Source of the DNA: CAYQLY01 sp964418605
GTDB lineage: Bacteria > Bacteroidota > Bacteroidia > Cytophagales > Cyclobacteriaceae
Assembly (NCBI GenBank): GCA_964418605.1
Contig: CAYQLY010000002.1
Location: forward strand, 62,001-126,000
Length of the DNA: 64,000 nucleotides
Direction: 5' to 3'
How positions within the stretch are numbered: position 1 is the first letter of the stretch; each line of letters begins with the position of its first letter. The notes beneath the pieces are model-generated. The model was not told the origin of the DNA. It saw only the letters and a list, made by a program, of their open reading frames with translations, and did not search any database. The position numbers were made by a program, and so were the translations under genes. This document shows, in pieces, positions 1-10,300 of the stretch.

Positions 1-2
1 CC

Positions 3-548
3 CGAATTTTTGTGGATTCGGGCCCAGTTATGGATAAAGCTTGGGCTTCTCGAAGTGGCCTTGGGTGGATAGGAAAAAATAGTAATCTCATTACTAAATC
101 GTATGGAAGCTTTTTCTTTATTGGTGAAATTATTTTAGATGTTGTCTTGGATTATGATCATGCCATTGCTGATTACTGTGGAACATGTACTAGATGTATG
201 GATGCTTGTCCTACCAATGCTATTCATGAGCCTTATGTAGTAGATGGAAGTAAGTGTATTTCTTATTTTACAATTGAGTTGAAAGAAGATATTCCTATTG
301 ACGTAAAAGGAAAATTTAATAATTGGGTATTTGGCTGTGATATTTGTCAAGATGTTTGCCCATGGAATAGATTTTCACGACCTACTTCATTTCAGGAATT
401 TCAGCCTATTCCTGAATTAACAACCATGACTAATCAAGAATGGGAAGAATTAACACAAGAAGCATTTGATCAATTATTTAAAAAATCTCCTTTGAAGCGG
501 ACTCGATTGGAAGGATTACGTCGAACCATTCGATTTATAAAAAGCTAA
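3..548 (+). CDS. queG: Epoxyqueuosine reductase QueG (3' part, truncated by window edge)
   Basis: This is the C-terminal part of the iron-sulfur and cobalamin enzyme that reduces epoxyqueuosine to queuosine in tRNA, a cytoplasmic step. The reading frame is open to the left edge, so the true start lies outside the window; the GTG at 12 is an internal valine codon. Near the cut is the family motif RSGLGWIGKN, followed by two ferredoxin-type 4Fe-4S clusters, CGTCTRCMDACP and CDICQDVCPWN, in the usual QueG order. The stop codon at 546-548 overlaps by 4 bases the stop end of the convergent downstream gene. The assignment is very safe; only the N-terminal half is unseen. Confidence 0.95.
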   Translation, partial: RIFVDSGPVMDKAWASRSGLGWIGKNSNLITKSYGSFFFIGEIILDVVLDYDHAIADYCGTCTRCMDACPTNAIHEPYVVDGSKCISYFTIELKEDIPIDVKGKFNNWVFGCDICQDVCPWNRFSRPTSFQEFQPIPELTTMTNQEWEELTQEAFDQLFKKSPLKRTRLEGLRRTIRFIKS

Positions 549-1225
549 TACTTATGTAATAGATAGCGTTCTCTTAATGATACAGCTATTTTATAACGTT
601 CATCTTTAGTATCATGATAAAGTGATTCTAAGAGTTCATAAATAGCCTTGATTCCTATTTGGGATGCCCATTCAAAAGGTCCGTAAGGATAATTTGTTCC
701 AAGTTTCATTCCAATATCAATATCTTCTTCTGATGCAGTACCTTCTTGTAAGGTGTAAAATGCTTCGTTAATGATCATGCAAATAATGCGTGGCATGACC
801 ATGCCTACACGATCTTCTACAAAAAGAAAAGAGGTTTCTAGTTCTTTAAATAAATTAAATAGAGAAGAGTGATTAGATTTAGTTAGTGTTGTTACTTCTA
901 TAATTTCTCTATTTAAAAATGTAGGCCATCCATTGAAGCCAATGCATCGATCTTGTAGGTCGGTGTTGTTTAATTTTGCTTGAAAGAAAAGTTTGGCTAA
1001 TGTTGTTTTTATTGTATTTAAAAATATAAAACCATGTTTTGTATTTTGATAGATGTTTAAATTTTCAGGATAATCGGCTATTAAAAAATCGATAATAAGA
1101 TCTACATCTAATAGAATATTATGGTTAAATACATAGTCTGTATGATGGATATAGCTATGCTTGGTTGTAAACTTATTTATTGTTTCCTTCATGCACGTCG
1201 CGTCTCCTATGACTAGTATTCTCAT
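545..1225 (-). CDS. 3-hydroxyacyl-CoA dehydrogenase-like protein, probably catalytically inactive
   Basis: The C-terminal half (from about residue 135) matches the 3-hydroxybutyryl-CoA dehydrogenase helical domain: NEAFYTLQEGTASEEDID followed by MKLGTNYPYGPFEWA. The N-terminus begins like a Rossmann strand (MRILVIG), but the glycine-rich GxGxxG dinucleotide loop is missing (GDATCM instead). The motif that carries the catalytic histidine in active enzymes (GMHFFNP) reads GFNGWPTF here. At 226 residues it is shorter than the usual 280-290. I infer a pseudoenzyme or a protein with an altered role in CoA-ester metabolism. It is convergent with queG (4-base overlap) and divergent from ridA. Confidence 0.7.
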   Translation of the reverse strand: MRILVIGDATCMKETINKFTTKHSYIHHTDYVFNHNILLDVDLIIDFLIADYPENLNIYQNTKHGFIFLNTIKTTLAKLFFQAKLNNTDLQDRCIGFNGWPTFLNREIIEVTTLTKSNHSSLFNLFKELETSFLFVEDRVGMVMPRIICMIINEAFYTLQEGTASEEDIDIGMKLGTNYPYGPFEWASQIGIKAIYELLESLYHDTKDERYKIAVSLRERYLLHKY

Positions 1226-1232
1226 ATTTTTC

Positions 1233-1240
1233 TATATTTG
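1233..1240 (+). promoter_or_regulatory. Promoter -7 box for ridA-gltX
   Basis: TATATTTG is a full match to the Bacteroidota -7 consensus, 54 bases before the ridA ATG. It faces away from the box at 1258-1265. No convincing -33 TTTG is seen upstream. Confidence 0.4.
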
Positions 1241-1257
1241 AGTTCAGCTGTTTTGGA

Positions 1258-1265
1258 CAAAGTTA
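1258..1265 (-). promoter_or_regulatory. Promoter -7 box for the dehydrogenase-like gene
   Basis: Read on the minus strand this is TAACTTTG, a full match to the Bacteroidota -7 consensus TAnnTTTG. It lies 33 bases before the ATG at 1225. It interleaves with an opposing box at 1233-1240, so the two divergent genes would share a promoter region. There is no clear -33 element at ideal spacing. Confidence 0.4.
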
Positions 1266-1294
1266 ATCACAAAGCAATTAAAAAAATCAAAGTA

Positions 1295-1675
1295 ATGAAA
1301 ATAATCATTCAAAGTAAAAAAGCCCCAGCGCCCATAGGGCCTTATAGTCAAGCTATTTTAAGCAACAATACACTTTATGTATCTGGTCAGATTGCTCTAG
1401 ACCCTGAAACGGGTATTTTACTCAATAAGAGTATTGAGGAGGAAACACACCAGGTTCTTAAAAATATAGAAGCTGTACTTCAAGAAGCGAATATGAATTT
1501 TTCACATGTTGTGAAATGTTCTGTTTTTTTGATAGATTTTTATGAATTTGCTAAGATGAATGCTATCTATGGGCAGTATTTTCAAGATAGTCCACCTGCA
1601 CGTGAGACAGTGGAAGTGAGCAGATTACCCAAAAATGCTCGTATTGAAATTTCGTGTATTGCTATAAAAGAATAA
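1295..1675 (+). CDS. ridA: RidA family reactive enamine/imine deaminase
   Basis: RidA hydrolyses reactive enamine/imine intermediates such as 2-aminoacrylate made by PLP enzymes; it acts as a cytosolic trimer. The 126-residue length is typical. Family signatures are PIGPYSQA near the N-terminus, LYVSGQI, and PPARETVEVSRLPKNARIEI near the C-terminus, which retains the substrate-binding arginine of the PAR motif. The ATG at 1295 was chosen because homologues begin a few residues before the PIGPYSQ motif; an in-frame GTG at 1238 would add 19 residues without similarity. gltX starts 4 bases after the stop, so the two are probably co-transcribed. Confidence 0.92.
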   Translation: MKIIIQSKKAPAPIGPYSQAILSNNTLYVSGQIALDPETGILLNKSIEEETHQVLKNIEAVLQEANMNFSHVVKCSVFLIDFYEFAKMNAIYGQYFQDSPPARETVEVSRLPKNARIEISCIAIKE

Positions 1676-1679
1676 AAAA

Positions 1680-3206
1680 ATGGAAAAACCTGTACGTGTA
1701 CGATTTGCACCAAGCCCAACAGGCCCTTTACACATTGGAGGGGTTCGAACAGCTCTTTATAATTATCTTCTTGCTAAAAAAACGGGAGGTGTTTTTATTC
1801 TTCGTATAGAGGATACAGATCAAAATCGGTTTGTGCCTGGCGCGGAAAAGTATATTATAGAATCTTTAAAATGGTGCGGAATAAGTCCAGATGAAGGTCC
1901 TGAGCAAGGCGGCCCATTTCAACCTTATAAACAATCAGAGCGTAAATCTATTTATAGGGATTATGCGATGCAATTAATTGAAAAAGGACATGCATATTAT
2001 GCATTTGATACACCTGAAGAATTAGAAGCGATGCGGGCTCGTTTAGAGGCTGCTAAAGTTCCTTCTCCTCAATATAATGCTATATCTCGCATGCAGATGA
2101 AAAACTCATTAACACTGCCTGAGGAGGAAGTAAAAGAAAAATTAAAAGCTGGGTTGCCATATGTCATACGTTTGAAAATACCACGAAAAGAAGAAATTCG
2201 TTTGAAGGATAATATACGTGGATGGGTTATGGTTAATTCTTCTACGCTCGATGATAAAGTATTGATGAAGTCAGATGGTATGCCTACCTATCATTTGGCC
2301 AATGTGGTTGATGATCATATTATGCAAATTTCACATGTGATACGTGGAGAGGAGTGGCTTCCATCTGCTCCGCATCATGTATTGATGTATACTTTTTTTG
2401 GCTGGGAAGATACAATGCCTGCATTTGCACATCTCCCATTATTACTCAAGCCTGAGGGTAAAGGTAAGCTAAGTAAGAGAGATGCTGAGCAGCATGGATT
2501 TCCTTTGTTTCCTTTAGAATGGAAAGATCCTGAAACGGGTGATGTGTCAAAAGGATTTCGAGAAGAAGGGTATTTGCCTGAAGCACTTATTAACTTTTTA
2601 GCCTTATTGGGGTGGAATCCAGGAACTCCACAAGAACTGTTTACTAAAGAGGAATTAATTCAGAGCTTTTCACTGGAGCGGATTGGAAAATCAGGAGCCA
2701 AATTTGATATTCAAAAAGCAAAATGGTATAATCAGTGCTATTTGAAACAGAAAAACAATCAAGAGTTGGCAGCTTATCTTGTAGAGGATTTGAAAAAGAT
2801 AGGTATAGTTGTATCGACAGATAAGGCAATTAAATTATGTGAATTAGTGAAAGACCGAGTTTATTTTGCTAAAGACTTAACAACTGAAACATTATTTTTT
2901 TTCCAATCACCGGATAGTTCTGATTTAAAAATAGTAAAAGACAAATGGGATAATACTCTTCAAGTAGTAGTGAGTCAATTTAAGGAGGAGGTTCTAAAGA
3001 TGGAGTCTTTTGTGGCAGAATCTATTAAGAAAGGCTTGCAGGCTATTTTAGATAAAAAAGATATAAAAATAGGGAAAGTGTTGCAGCCTATACGCGTTAT
3101 TCTTACAGGTAAAACATCTGGCCCTGATCTTATGCTTGTGATTCAAGAGATTGGTAGAGAAGAAATAGTGCTTCGATTGGATCGAGCTTTGAAAGAGCTA
3201 ACGTAG
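1680..3206 (+). CDS. gltX: Glutamyl-tRNA synthetase
   Basis: This class I aminoacyl-tRNA synthetase charges tRNA-Glu in the cytoplasm. The HIGH signature is HIGG at residues 18-21 in the context PSPTGPLHIGG, and the KMSKS equivalent is KLSKR at 263-267. The 508-residue length and the C-terminal anticodon-binding helical domain are normal for Bacteroidota GltX. It follows ridA by 4 bases, with the ATG directly after an A-rich run, and is convergent with the DUF349 gene 20 bases downstream. I see nothing damaged or unusual. Confidence 0.97.
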   Translation: MEKPVRVRFAPSPTGPLHIGGVRTALYNYLLAKKTGGVFILRIEDTDQNRFVPGAEKYIIESLKWCGISPDEGPEQGGPFQPYKQSERKSIYRDYAMQLIEKGHAYYAFDTPEELEAMRARLEAAKVPSPQYNAISRMQMKNSLTLPEEEVKEKLKAGLPYVIRLKIPRKEEIRLKDNIRGWVMVNSSTLDDKVLMKSDGMPTYHLANVVDDHIMQISHVIRGEEWLPSAPHHVLMYTFFGWEDTMPAFAHLPLLLKPEGKGKLSKRDAEQHGFPLFPLEWKDPETGDVSKGFREEGYLPEALINFLALLGWNPGTPQELFTKEELIQSFSLERIGKSGAKFDIQKAKWYNQCYLKQKNNQELAAYLVEDLKKIGIVVSTDKAIKLCELVKDRVYFAKDLTTETLFFFQSPDSSDLKIVKDKWDNTLQVVVSQFKEEVLKMESFVAESIKKGLQAILDKKDIKIGKVLQPIRVILTGKTSGPDLMLVIQEIGREEIVLRLDRALKELT

Positions 3207-3226
3207 TTTTTACTAAAGAAAGATGT

Positions 3227-4501
3227 CTAAATTTTCTTTGAAGTTACTTTATCTGTTAAGTCTTTAAGAATTTCTTTTCGTGCATAGACTTTGCGTTTCA
3301 ACAAAGCTTGGCTTTTAGGATCAGAGTCAGCCATATTGCCTTTGTTTTCTTCAGCGTAAGTAATATATTCTTTGAGCATTTTTATTTTGATAAGAGTTTG
3401 CTCTAATTCACTTCGCTCAAAAAAGTCACCAAATTTTCTAACGGCTTCTTTGTCCAAGTAGAATAGCTCATATACTTTGTCTACGGCCGCAATAAATCGC
3501 ATTACAAGTTTTTTGGAATTTTTGGTGGTCAGTTTTCCTAAATTTCTCCATCGTTCTTGTATTTCTTTTAGTTTTGCAACAGCATCTTTATCTGATTGGC
3601 CTGCTAACTTTTCAACTTCTTTACAAATATCGTCCCATGGCTTTTCAGCTTTATCATATTTTTGAGTGTAAACCAATAAGTGGCTTACACTTGATATAGT
3701 ATCTTGAAATATGTTTTTGAGTTCGGTTGCTTTTTCTTTAGGAATCATACCTACTTTTTTCCATTGAAATCGCAGTGTTTTAATTTGTCGAATCACTTCA
3801 GGTGTTGTAGTCCCTTTCTTTAAAATACTTTCGGCATCTGCTATAATCTGCTCATATTTTTTAACGCGTTCAGAAATAGTTTTTGTTAGATCATCGTAAT
3901 AGGCGTTCTTTCTTTCAATATATAGCTCGTTAAATAGCACAAATTTTTCTGTTAGAGCGTCTTGATATTCTTTGGCTACAGAGCCTATTTTAATCCATTT
4001 ATCTTTGATTTCATTAAACTTTAATGAAAAATCTTTCCATTTTTCAACTTTATTTTTACCATTCATTAAAGCTTCAAACTCTTGAATAAGGGTAGTTTTT
4101 GCTTCAAGATTTTTAATTCTATTTTTATCTATGATTTCATTAATCTTTTCTTCTGCTTGCTCTAGTTTTTCTAGTAGTGCACTAAAATCTCCTATAGCAT
4201 TAAATTCACCCATTTGACTTTTTAAATGGAGTAATTTCATAAGAAAAGATCCTTTATTTTGTGCTTCGTCAATAGATTTAACTAGATCATCTACTTTTTT
4301 ACGAAATAGTTCAAATCGGTTAATAAAATAGGCAATAGCGAGTTCATCGCTTTCTTTTACAACTCCAATTTTTCTTTCAGGGAATGTTAGAAATGGCTTT
4401 AGATAAACACTCCCATCTTTAATGTATGCATAATCCGAGGATTCTTTACCACCCTTTTTTCCTTTAGAAACAACTTTCGAATTCATCGTTTGGTTACTCA
4501 T
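3227..4501 (-). CDS. DUF349 domain protein
   Basis: This is a highly charged, alpha-helical protein of about 424 residues with repeated DUF349 units, for example KWKDFSLKFNEIKDKWIKIG and QIKTLRFQWKKVGMIPKEK, each with the characteristic W-x-x-x-G pattern. There is no signal peptide or membrane segment, so it is probably cytoplasmic. The molecular role of DUF349 proteins in Bacteroidota is not established; I do not assign one. The frame is open further upstream to 4624, but that extension would overlap the divergent ettA start. I chose the ATG at 4501 (MSNQTMNSK), and another ATG five codons further in is also possible. Confidence 0.8.
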   Translation of the reverse strand: MSNQTMNSKVVSKGKKGGKESSDYAYIKDGSVYLKPFLTFPERKIGVVKESDELAIAYFINRFELFRKKVDDLVKSIDEAQNKGSFLMKLLHLKSQMGEFNAIGDFSALLEKLEQAEEKINEIIDKNRIKNLEAKTTLIQEFEALMNGKNKVEKWKDFSLKFNEIKDKWIKIGSVAKEYQDALTEKFVLFNELYIERKNAYYDDLTKTISERVKKYEQIIADAESILKKGTTTPEVIRQIKTLRFQWKKVGMIPKEKATELKNIFQDTISSVSHLLVYTQKYDKAEKPWDDICKEVEKLAGQSDKDAVAKLKEIQERWRNLGKLTTKNSKKLVMRFIAAVDKVYELFYLDKEAVRKFGDFFERSELEQTLIKIKMLKEYITYAEENKGNMADSDPKSQALLKRKVYARKEILKDLTDKVTSKKI

Positions 4502-4608
4502 ATATGACTTGTTGTTAAGTTTAGTATATAAAAATACGCAATTTTGATTAAAAATAAAAAGGCATTTGTTATTTTTTACCCATTTTTGCAAACTTAAAGA
4601 TTTTATAT

Positions 4609-6279
4609 ATGGGGAATGAAACAATTATTTTTTCGATGGCAGGAGTTAATAAGATATATCCTCCTAAGAAACAGGTCCTAAAGAATATTTACTTATCCTT
4701 TTTTTATGGAGCCAAAATCGGAGTATTAGGACTAAATGGGTCGGGTAAATCGACGTTATTGAAAATTATTGGAGGTCTTGATAAAGAGTTTCAAGGAGAG
4801 GTTGTTTTTTCGCCAGGGTATACCGTTGGTTATCTTGAACAGGAGCCTAAGTTGGACGGCAGCAAAACGGTGAAAGAGATTGTTCAAGAAGGTGTTCAAG
4901 AAATTGTACAACTGTTAAAAGAGTTTGAAGACATTAGTTTGAAATTGGGTGAACCTATGCCTGATGAACAAATGATGAAGCTGATTGAGAAACAAGGTGT
5001 TATTCAAGATAAATTAGATCAAGTTGGTGCCTGGGAGTTGGATAATCGGTTAGAAAAAGCTATGGATGCGCTCCGATGTCCGCCATCTGATTCATTGATT
5101 AAAAATCTTTCAGGTGGTGAAAAAAGACGAGTAGCTCTTTGTAGATTATTATTAAAAGAGCCGGATGTATTGTTGTTAGATGAGCCGACTAACCATTTGG
5201 ATGCAGAATCTGTGCATTGGTTAGAGCAACATTTAAAGCAGTATAAAGGAACAGTTATTGCTGTTACACATGATCGTTATTTCTTGGATAATGTGGCTGG
5301 TTGGATTTTGGAGTTGGATAGAGGGGAAGGTATTCCGTGGAAAGGAAATTATTCATCTTGGTTAGAACAAAAACAACAACGTTTGTCGAATGAGGAAAAA
5401 ACAGAATCTAAACGACAAAAAACATTGGAACGTGAATTAGAATGGGTGAGAATGTCACCTAAGGCTCGTCAGGCGAAATCCAAAGCACGTATTAGTTCCT
5501 ATGAAAAATTATTATCTGAGGAGGCTAAACAAAAAGAAGAAAAGCTTGAGTTGTTTATTCCTCCAGGACAGCGATTGGGGAGCAAAGTAATTGAAGCAAA
5601 AAATGTATCAAAATCGTATGGTGATAAGTTGTTATTTGAGAACTTAAGTTTCAATCTTCCTCAGGGCGGCATTGTAGGAATCATTGGTCCGAATGGTGCT
5701 GGTAAAACTACCTTGTTCAAGTTAATCACAGGAAAAGAAAAACCAGATGCTGGAAGTTTTGAAGTTGGCTCCACAGTTCAAATTGCCTATGTAGATCAGG
5801 AGCATGATCAGTTGGACTCCACTAAAACAGTGTTTGAAATTATTTCGGGTGGTACGGAGTTGATGAATTTAGGCGGTAAGTCTGTTAATGCGCGGGCTTA
5901 TGTAAGTAAATTTAATTTTACAGGTAGTGATCAGGAAAAAAAGGTAGGTGTGCTTTCAGGTGGAGAGCGCAATCGTGTTCATCTAGCAATGACTTTAAAA
6001 CAAGGTGCTAATTTGTTATTGCTTGATGAGCCAACCAATGACCTAGATGTGAATACATTGCGTGCACTAGAAGAGGCACTTGAAAATTTTGCAGGATGTG
6101 CTGTTGTTATTTCGCATGACCGTTGGTTTTTGGATCGTATCGCAACGCATATACTGGCATTTGAGGGCGACTCTCAGGTTTTTTTCTTTGAAGGTAATTT
6201 CTCTGATTATGAGGAAAATAAGAAAAAACGATTGGGTGATTTAGAACCTAAGCCGATTCGATATAAAAAGTTAGTATAA
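4609..6279 (+). CDS. ettA: ABC-F ATPase EttA (energy-dependent translational throttle)
   Basis: This is a soluble ABC-F protein with two nucleotide-binding domains and no membrane part. NBD1 has Walker A GLNGSGKST at about residues 41-49 and signature LSGGEKRR with LLDEPTNHLD. NBD2 has GPNGAGKTT, LSGGERNR and LLDEPTNDLD. Between them is the charged linker typical of ABC-F factors. The C-terminal ISHDRWFLDRIATHILAFEG and the 556-residue length point to EttA rather than Uup or a resistance ABC-F. EttA binds the ribosomal E site and gates translation according to ATP level. It is divergent from the DUF349 gene. Confidence 0.93.
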   Translation: MGNETIIFSMAGVNKIYPPKKQVLKNIYLSFFYGAKIGVLGLNGSGKSTLLKIIGGLDKEFQGEVVFSPGYTVGYLEQEPKLDGSKTVKEIVQEGVQEIVQLLKEFEDISLKLGEPMPDEQMMKLIEKQGVIQDKLDQVGAWELDNRLEKAMDALRCPPSDSLIKNLSGGEKRRVALCRLLLKEPDVLLLDEPTNHLDAESVHWLEQHLKQYKGTVIAVTHDRYFLDNVAGWILELDRGEGIPWKGNYSSWLEQKQQRLSNEEKTESKRQKTLERELEWVRMSPKARQAKSKARISSYEKLLSEEAKQKEEKLELFIPPGQRLGSKVIEAKNVSKSYGDKLLFENLSFNLPQGGIVGIIGPNGAGKTTLFKLITGKEKPDAGSFEVGSTVQIAYVDQEHDQLDSTKTVFEIISGGTELMNLGGKSVNARAYVSKFNFTGSDQEKKVGVLSGGERNRVHLAMTLKQGANLLLLDEPTNDLDVNTLRALEEALENFAGCAVVISHDRWFLDRIATHILAFEGDSQVFFFEGNFSDYEENKKKRLGDLEPKPIRYKKLV

Positions 6280-6346
6280 AATAGAAAAGAACATATTATT
6301 TAAATTGAATTATATTTACTTGACTTTAAACCCATTATAATAAATT

Positions 6347-7276
6347 ATGAGATTGATAGCATGTATTTTAATAACTCTATCTTTAACTTTTGCTCACTTT
6401 GCTCAAGCAGGTCAGCTTTATATATTTGAATCAGATGGGAATGGTTTTAATACTAAAACATTTTTTTATGATACCGGTAAAGAAGTGATTGCTATTGATG
6501 CTCAGTTTACATATGAGCAGGCACAAAAAAGTATTGATTTTATTAAAGCTAAAACAACCAATCCAATTACTTACTTAATTATAACTCATCCTAATCCGGA
6601 CAAGGTGAATGGAATACCTGTTTTTAGAAAAGCAGGGGCAAAAGTAATGGGTTCTAGAGCGACTCTTAAATATTTAGAAGATCTCTATAATTACAAAAAA
6701 AATTATTTTGTGAATATGGCAAAAATGTTTACAGAAGAAACATATCCTAAGTTACCGTTAATAGATATCTATGATTGGGATACAGAAACATTGACTTTAA
6801 AAAATAAAGAAAAGATAGAAATTCAGGAATTAAATAGGAGTGGTGTTTCTACTAATCAAACAGTAGTATATATTCCATCTCTTAATTCTCTTATTGTAGG
6901 CGATCTCGTTCATTATGATGCTCATGCGTGGTTAGAAGGGCCTATTGTTAATAATAAAACAGCATACTCTGCAGAAAACTGGATTGCAGTATTGAAAAAA
7001 ATTCAAACCTTGTATAAGTCTGATGTGGTAGTATATGGAGGTCGTGGAAAGTCAGGAAAACTAATGGATGTTATACCTGCGCAGATAACTTATTTAAACA
7101 AAGCGCAAGAAATCACCAAATTATATGTAGGGTCATTGCCTGGGGTTACATGGGAGGAAAAAAAGAAAAATGTAAATTATGCTGATCTGACGAAGGAGTT
7201 TGAAAAAACATTTCCCACTTATACACTTAGTTATATGATTACATACGGTTCATATGGACTAGTGAATAGTTTGTAG
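6347..7276 (+). CDS. Secreted metallo-beta-lactamase-fold protein with degenerate metal site
   Basis: An N-terminal signal peptide (MRLIACILITLSLTFAHFAQAG) predicts export to the periplasm. The fold is recognisable from strand-loop patterns such as THPNPDKVNGI and LIVGDLVHYDAHAWLEGP. The canonical HxHxDH zinc motif reads HPNPDK here: residue 81 is His and 85 is Asp, but the second His is Asn83 and the last is Lys86. The later GHTPG-type histidine is also absent (NRSGVSTNQT), while the GDL aspartate is kept. A normal dinuclear zinc site therefore looks impossible. It may bind one metal or act as a binding protein. It stands alone between ettA and a convergent kinase. Confidence 0.7.
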   Translation: MRLIACILITLSLTFAHFAQAGQLYIFESDGNGFNTKTFFYDTGKEVIAIDAQFTYEQAQKSIDFIKAKTTNPITYLIITHPNPDKVNGIPVFRKAGAKVMGSRATLKYLEDLYNYKKNYFVNMAKMFTEETYPKLPLIDIYDWDTETLTLKNKEKIEIQELNRSGVSTNQTVVYIPSLNSLIVGDLVHYDAHAWLEGPIVNNKTAYSAENWIAVLKKIQTLYKSDVVVYGGRGKSGKLMDVIPAQITYLNKAQEITKLYVGSLPGVTWEEKKKNVNYADLTKEFEKTFPTYTLSYMITYGSYGLVNSL

Positions 7277-7303
7277 TATTTTCTTGTTTCAAAAAAATAA
7301 TTT

Positions 7304-7340
7304 AATGAGGTTGGACACCATGTGCTTAACCTCATTTTTA
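7304..7340. terminator. Bidirectional terminator between MBL-fold gene and histidine kinase
   Basis: There is a perfect 9-base inverted repeat, AATGAGGTT at 7304-7312 and AACCTCATT at 7328-7336, with a 15-base loop, followed by TTTTA on the plus strand and flanked by an A/T run on the other side. It sits between the two convergent stop codons. Confidence 0.6.
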
Positions 7341-10300
7341 TAATATCGGAAACTCAATTATAAATTCAGTTCCTTTGTTTTCTTCAGTTTGGAACATAAT
7401 TTTTCCATTCATTTGTTCTACGCCACGTTTTACAATAGCTAGGCCAATTCCTGTTCCACTTGTTTTAGTGCTAAAATAAGGATTAAAAATGTTTTCCTTA
7501 ACAGATTCAGAAATTCCTATTCCATTGTCTTTTATACTTATGTATGCATTCTTCATTTCATAGTTTGTGTTTAGACGAATGATTATAGCGCCTTTTCGAT
7601 CAGTCGGAATAGCTTCCAACGCATTACTGATGAGATTTAAAAAAATACGTTGAAGGAGTTGTTCATCTCCCAATATTAAACAAGGAGAAGATGGAGGATA
7701 ATATGTTATTATAAGGGGATTGCTTAATTTATATAGTTCTATTGTGTTGTGTAGGCAAGCATTTAGATCCACTTTTTTTAGCTGTATATGAGGCATTCCT
7801 GCAAAATCAGAAAATGATGTAGTGATTTCGTTAAGTCTATCAACCTGTTCTAATAAGCGATCGATTGATGTAGAAACTATTTTTTTGCTTTCTTCAGGTA
7901 TTTCTTTTATGATTTTTTTAATATGTTGCAAAATAAGCTTCATAGGGGTAAGTGGGTTTTTAATTTCGTGAACGACTTGTTGTGCCATCTCTTGCCAAGC
8001 TAGTTCTTTTTCTTTTTCACTCACTGATTTTTTGTTTTCCTCTAAAGTAATAAGCATTTTATTGTATTCATTAATAAGTAGGCCTAGTTCGTCTTGTCTT
8101 GAATAAGAAAGAGGTGTGTTTTTGTTGACAAGTGTTGTTTGTTTTATTTTTTCGGTGAGCAATCGGAGAGGGCTAATAAAAATACTAGATGTTGTATAAA
8201 GAAGTAGCATAAGTATTAAAAATACAATAGTAAAGACAACGAGGCTTGTATTTATGATATTGACTAGTTGTTTATTTAGCTCTGTTTGTGAATCAAAAAA
8301 AGGAATACTGAGAATGCCGATAAGCTTGCCTGTTTTGAATGATCGGATGGCAGTATAGGTTGTATTGTAATAAAATTTTCCAATGTGTTCTTTTAAAACA
8401 ATTTGCTTGATGCGTAGCTCTGTAATAGTCGATAGAGCAATAGGATTTATAAAATTTGATAAAAAATGTCTTTCATAAAGAATTGGTTGTCTTGAAAATA
8501 ATAATCGGCCATTGGTACTATATAAATGGATATCTGCTTGTGCTAGTGAGCTCAGCTCATAAATAGATGAATAAAATGATTCTTTATTTATTTTTTTTGA
8601 AGTATAGCTTTCAAGTTGGCTAGTGAGTTGTGTGCTTATATTTTCAGCTTTTTTACTAAATGAATTTTTAAATGATTGTTGATAGTTGATAGATACTATC
8701 CCTATAATTACAATACTGAGTAAGACTATTGGGATAATAAATGAGCTTGTTAAATAAAACTGTAATTGACTAATGAGGCCAAGGGTTGGCTTATAAAAAA
8801 TAAAATAAATACTGTATCCGAGTAAAATAATTAAAATAGGGATCAAAAAATTTACGAAGAAAAAACAAAACACGGAAAAGAAATAATATATCGAAGATTT
8901 TCTCGAAGATATGATAACTATCCGCTCATCCTTTCCTTTAAATCCTTGATGATGTAGTCCGTTTCGCTTGATGCCTTTTTTAAATAAATCCGTATGGGTA
9001 AGAAATACGCTATCTATATGGGCAAGGTAATCAAATCCGCCCCAACTTGTAGTTAATTGATTTTTTTGATAGATGGCATAAGGATAAGGCTCAATCAATG
9101 ATTGTTCTGTTAAAGGCATTGTTGCTAATAGAGGATAGGATATGCTATTTGGAATACTTAATCGTGGGTCTAGCTGAATGACGATGTATGCGATTGGATT
9201 TTTACTCTTGCCCATTATTTCTATAAATTCTATATAGCTGTTGACTTGGGTGGTTGATTTACTATATATCGTAATTTTATTTTGCCCTAGTTGTGGTGTG
9301 AATGTTTTTAAAATATCTTTTTTAAAGTCAGTATATGTTTTTTTAAAAGTTGGATTTATAGATTTCCCTTTTTTATCAAATAGAAATAAGTTTAGGTCAT
9401 ATCTATCTGTGTAATAAATAAGATGTTTTTGATATATTTTTTCAACTAGAAATAGATGATTTAATGTTGGAGGTAAAAAAAGAGATTGGAGTGTGGTATC
9501 TTTTTTTATTTCCTGACTAATTTCTTCTAAAATTAATTTATCTATAAATGTACTTTTGATTAAGAGGGTATGAGCGATTTGCTCTTTTTCTTTTTTTAGA
9601 TTAGCCGACTTGTAAAAATAGAAACTACAGCTTGTGAGTGCCGCTGTAAATATAATGCCAATCAGCAAGTAAATAAAGAATGAATATCTAAGTAAAACTA
9701 CTGGTCGTATAAGCTTGAGATATAATAATATAATGATGTAGCCTGTATGAATAGATAGTAAAAACAACCACTCTATATGTGATAAGCAAACTATGCAGCT
9801 TATTAAAAACTGAATAATACTTAATAAAGCCACTGTTTTGGTTTTGCTCCAGATCGCTAGTAAATTTTTAAGAGTAATGCCTACGTAAAGGATATAGATA
9901 AACGCTAGTAATAGTGCACAACATATGCTTATTATAGATTTTGCAGAAGGTGCGAGATATAACCATGGTGTATTTTGTAATTCATAATGTTCGAAAAGAA
10001 AATTGATAAGCTGATGATTGATAACGACTATTATAGAAGAAGTAGATAGCCCTATAAAGGCTATAATGTATTTTATATATTTTTTTTGGATCGAATTAAA
10101 AAATAAATCAATGCGAAGGCGAACATAGTTAATGTCTATAAAAATAAGAAAGGTAAATAAAATTAATAGAAAGATGAATAAATATCGAATGGATATAACT
10201 AGTTCTTTAAATAAGATAAACGATATTGTATCAGAAAAAATAGAATACGAATAAAGTAATAAATAGGCGGCAGTGGCTATTCCCAGACTTATTCCTGTTA

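Noticed and set aside
3180..3245. AAAGAAA/TTTCTTT inverted repeat between gltX and the DUF349 gene as a terminator
   Set aside because: The stem is only A-T pairs with a long loop and is expected by chance in such AT-rich sequence.
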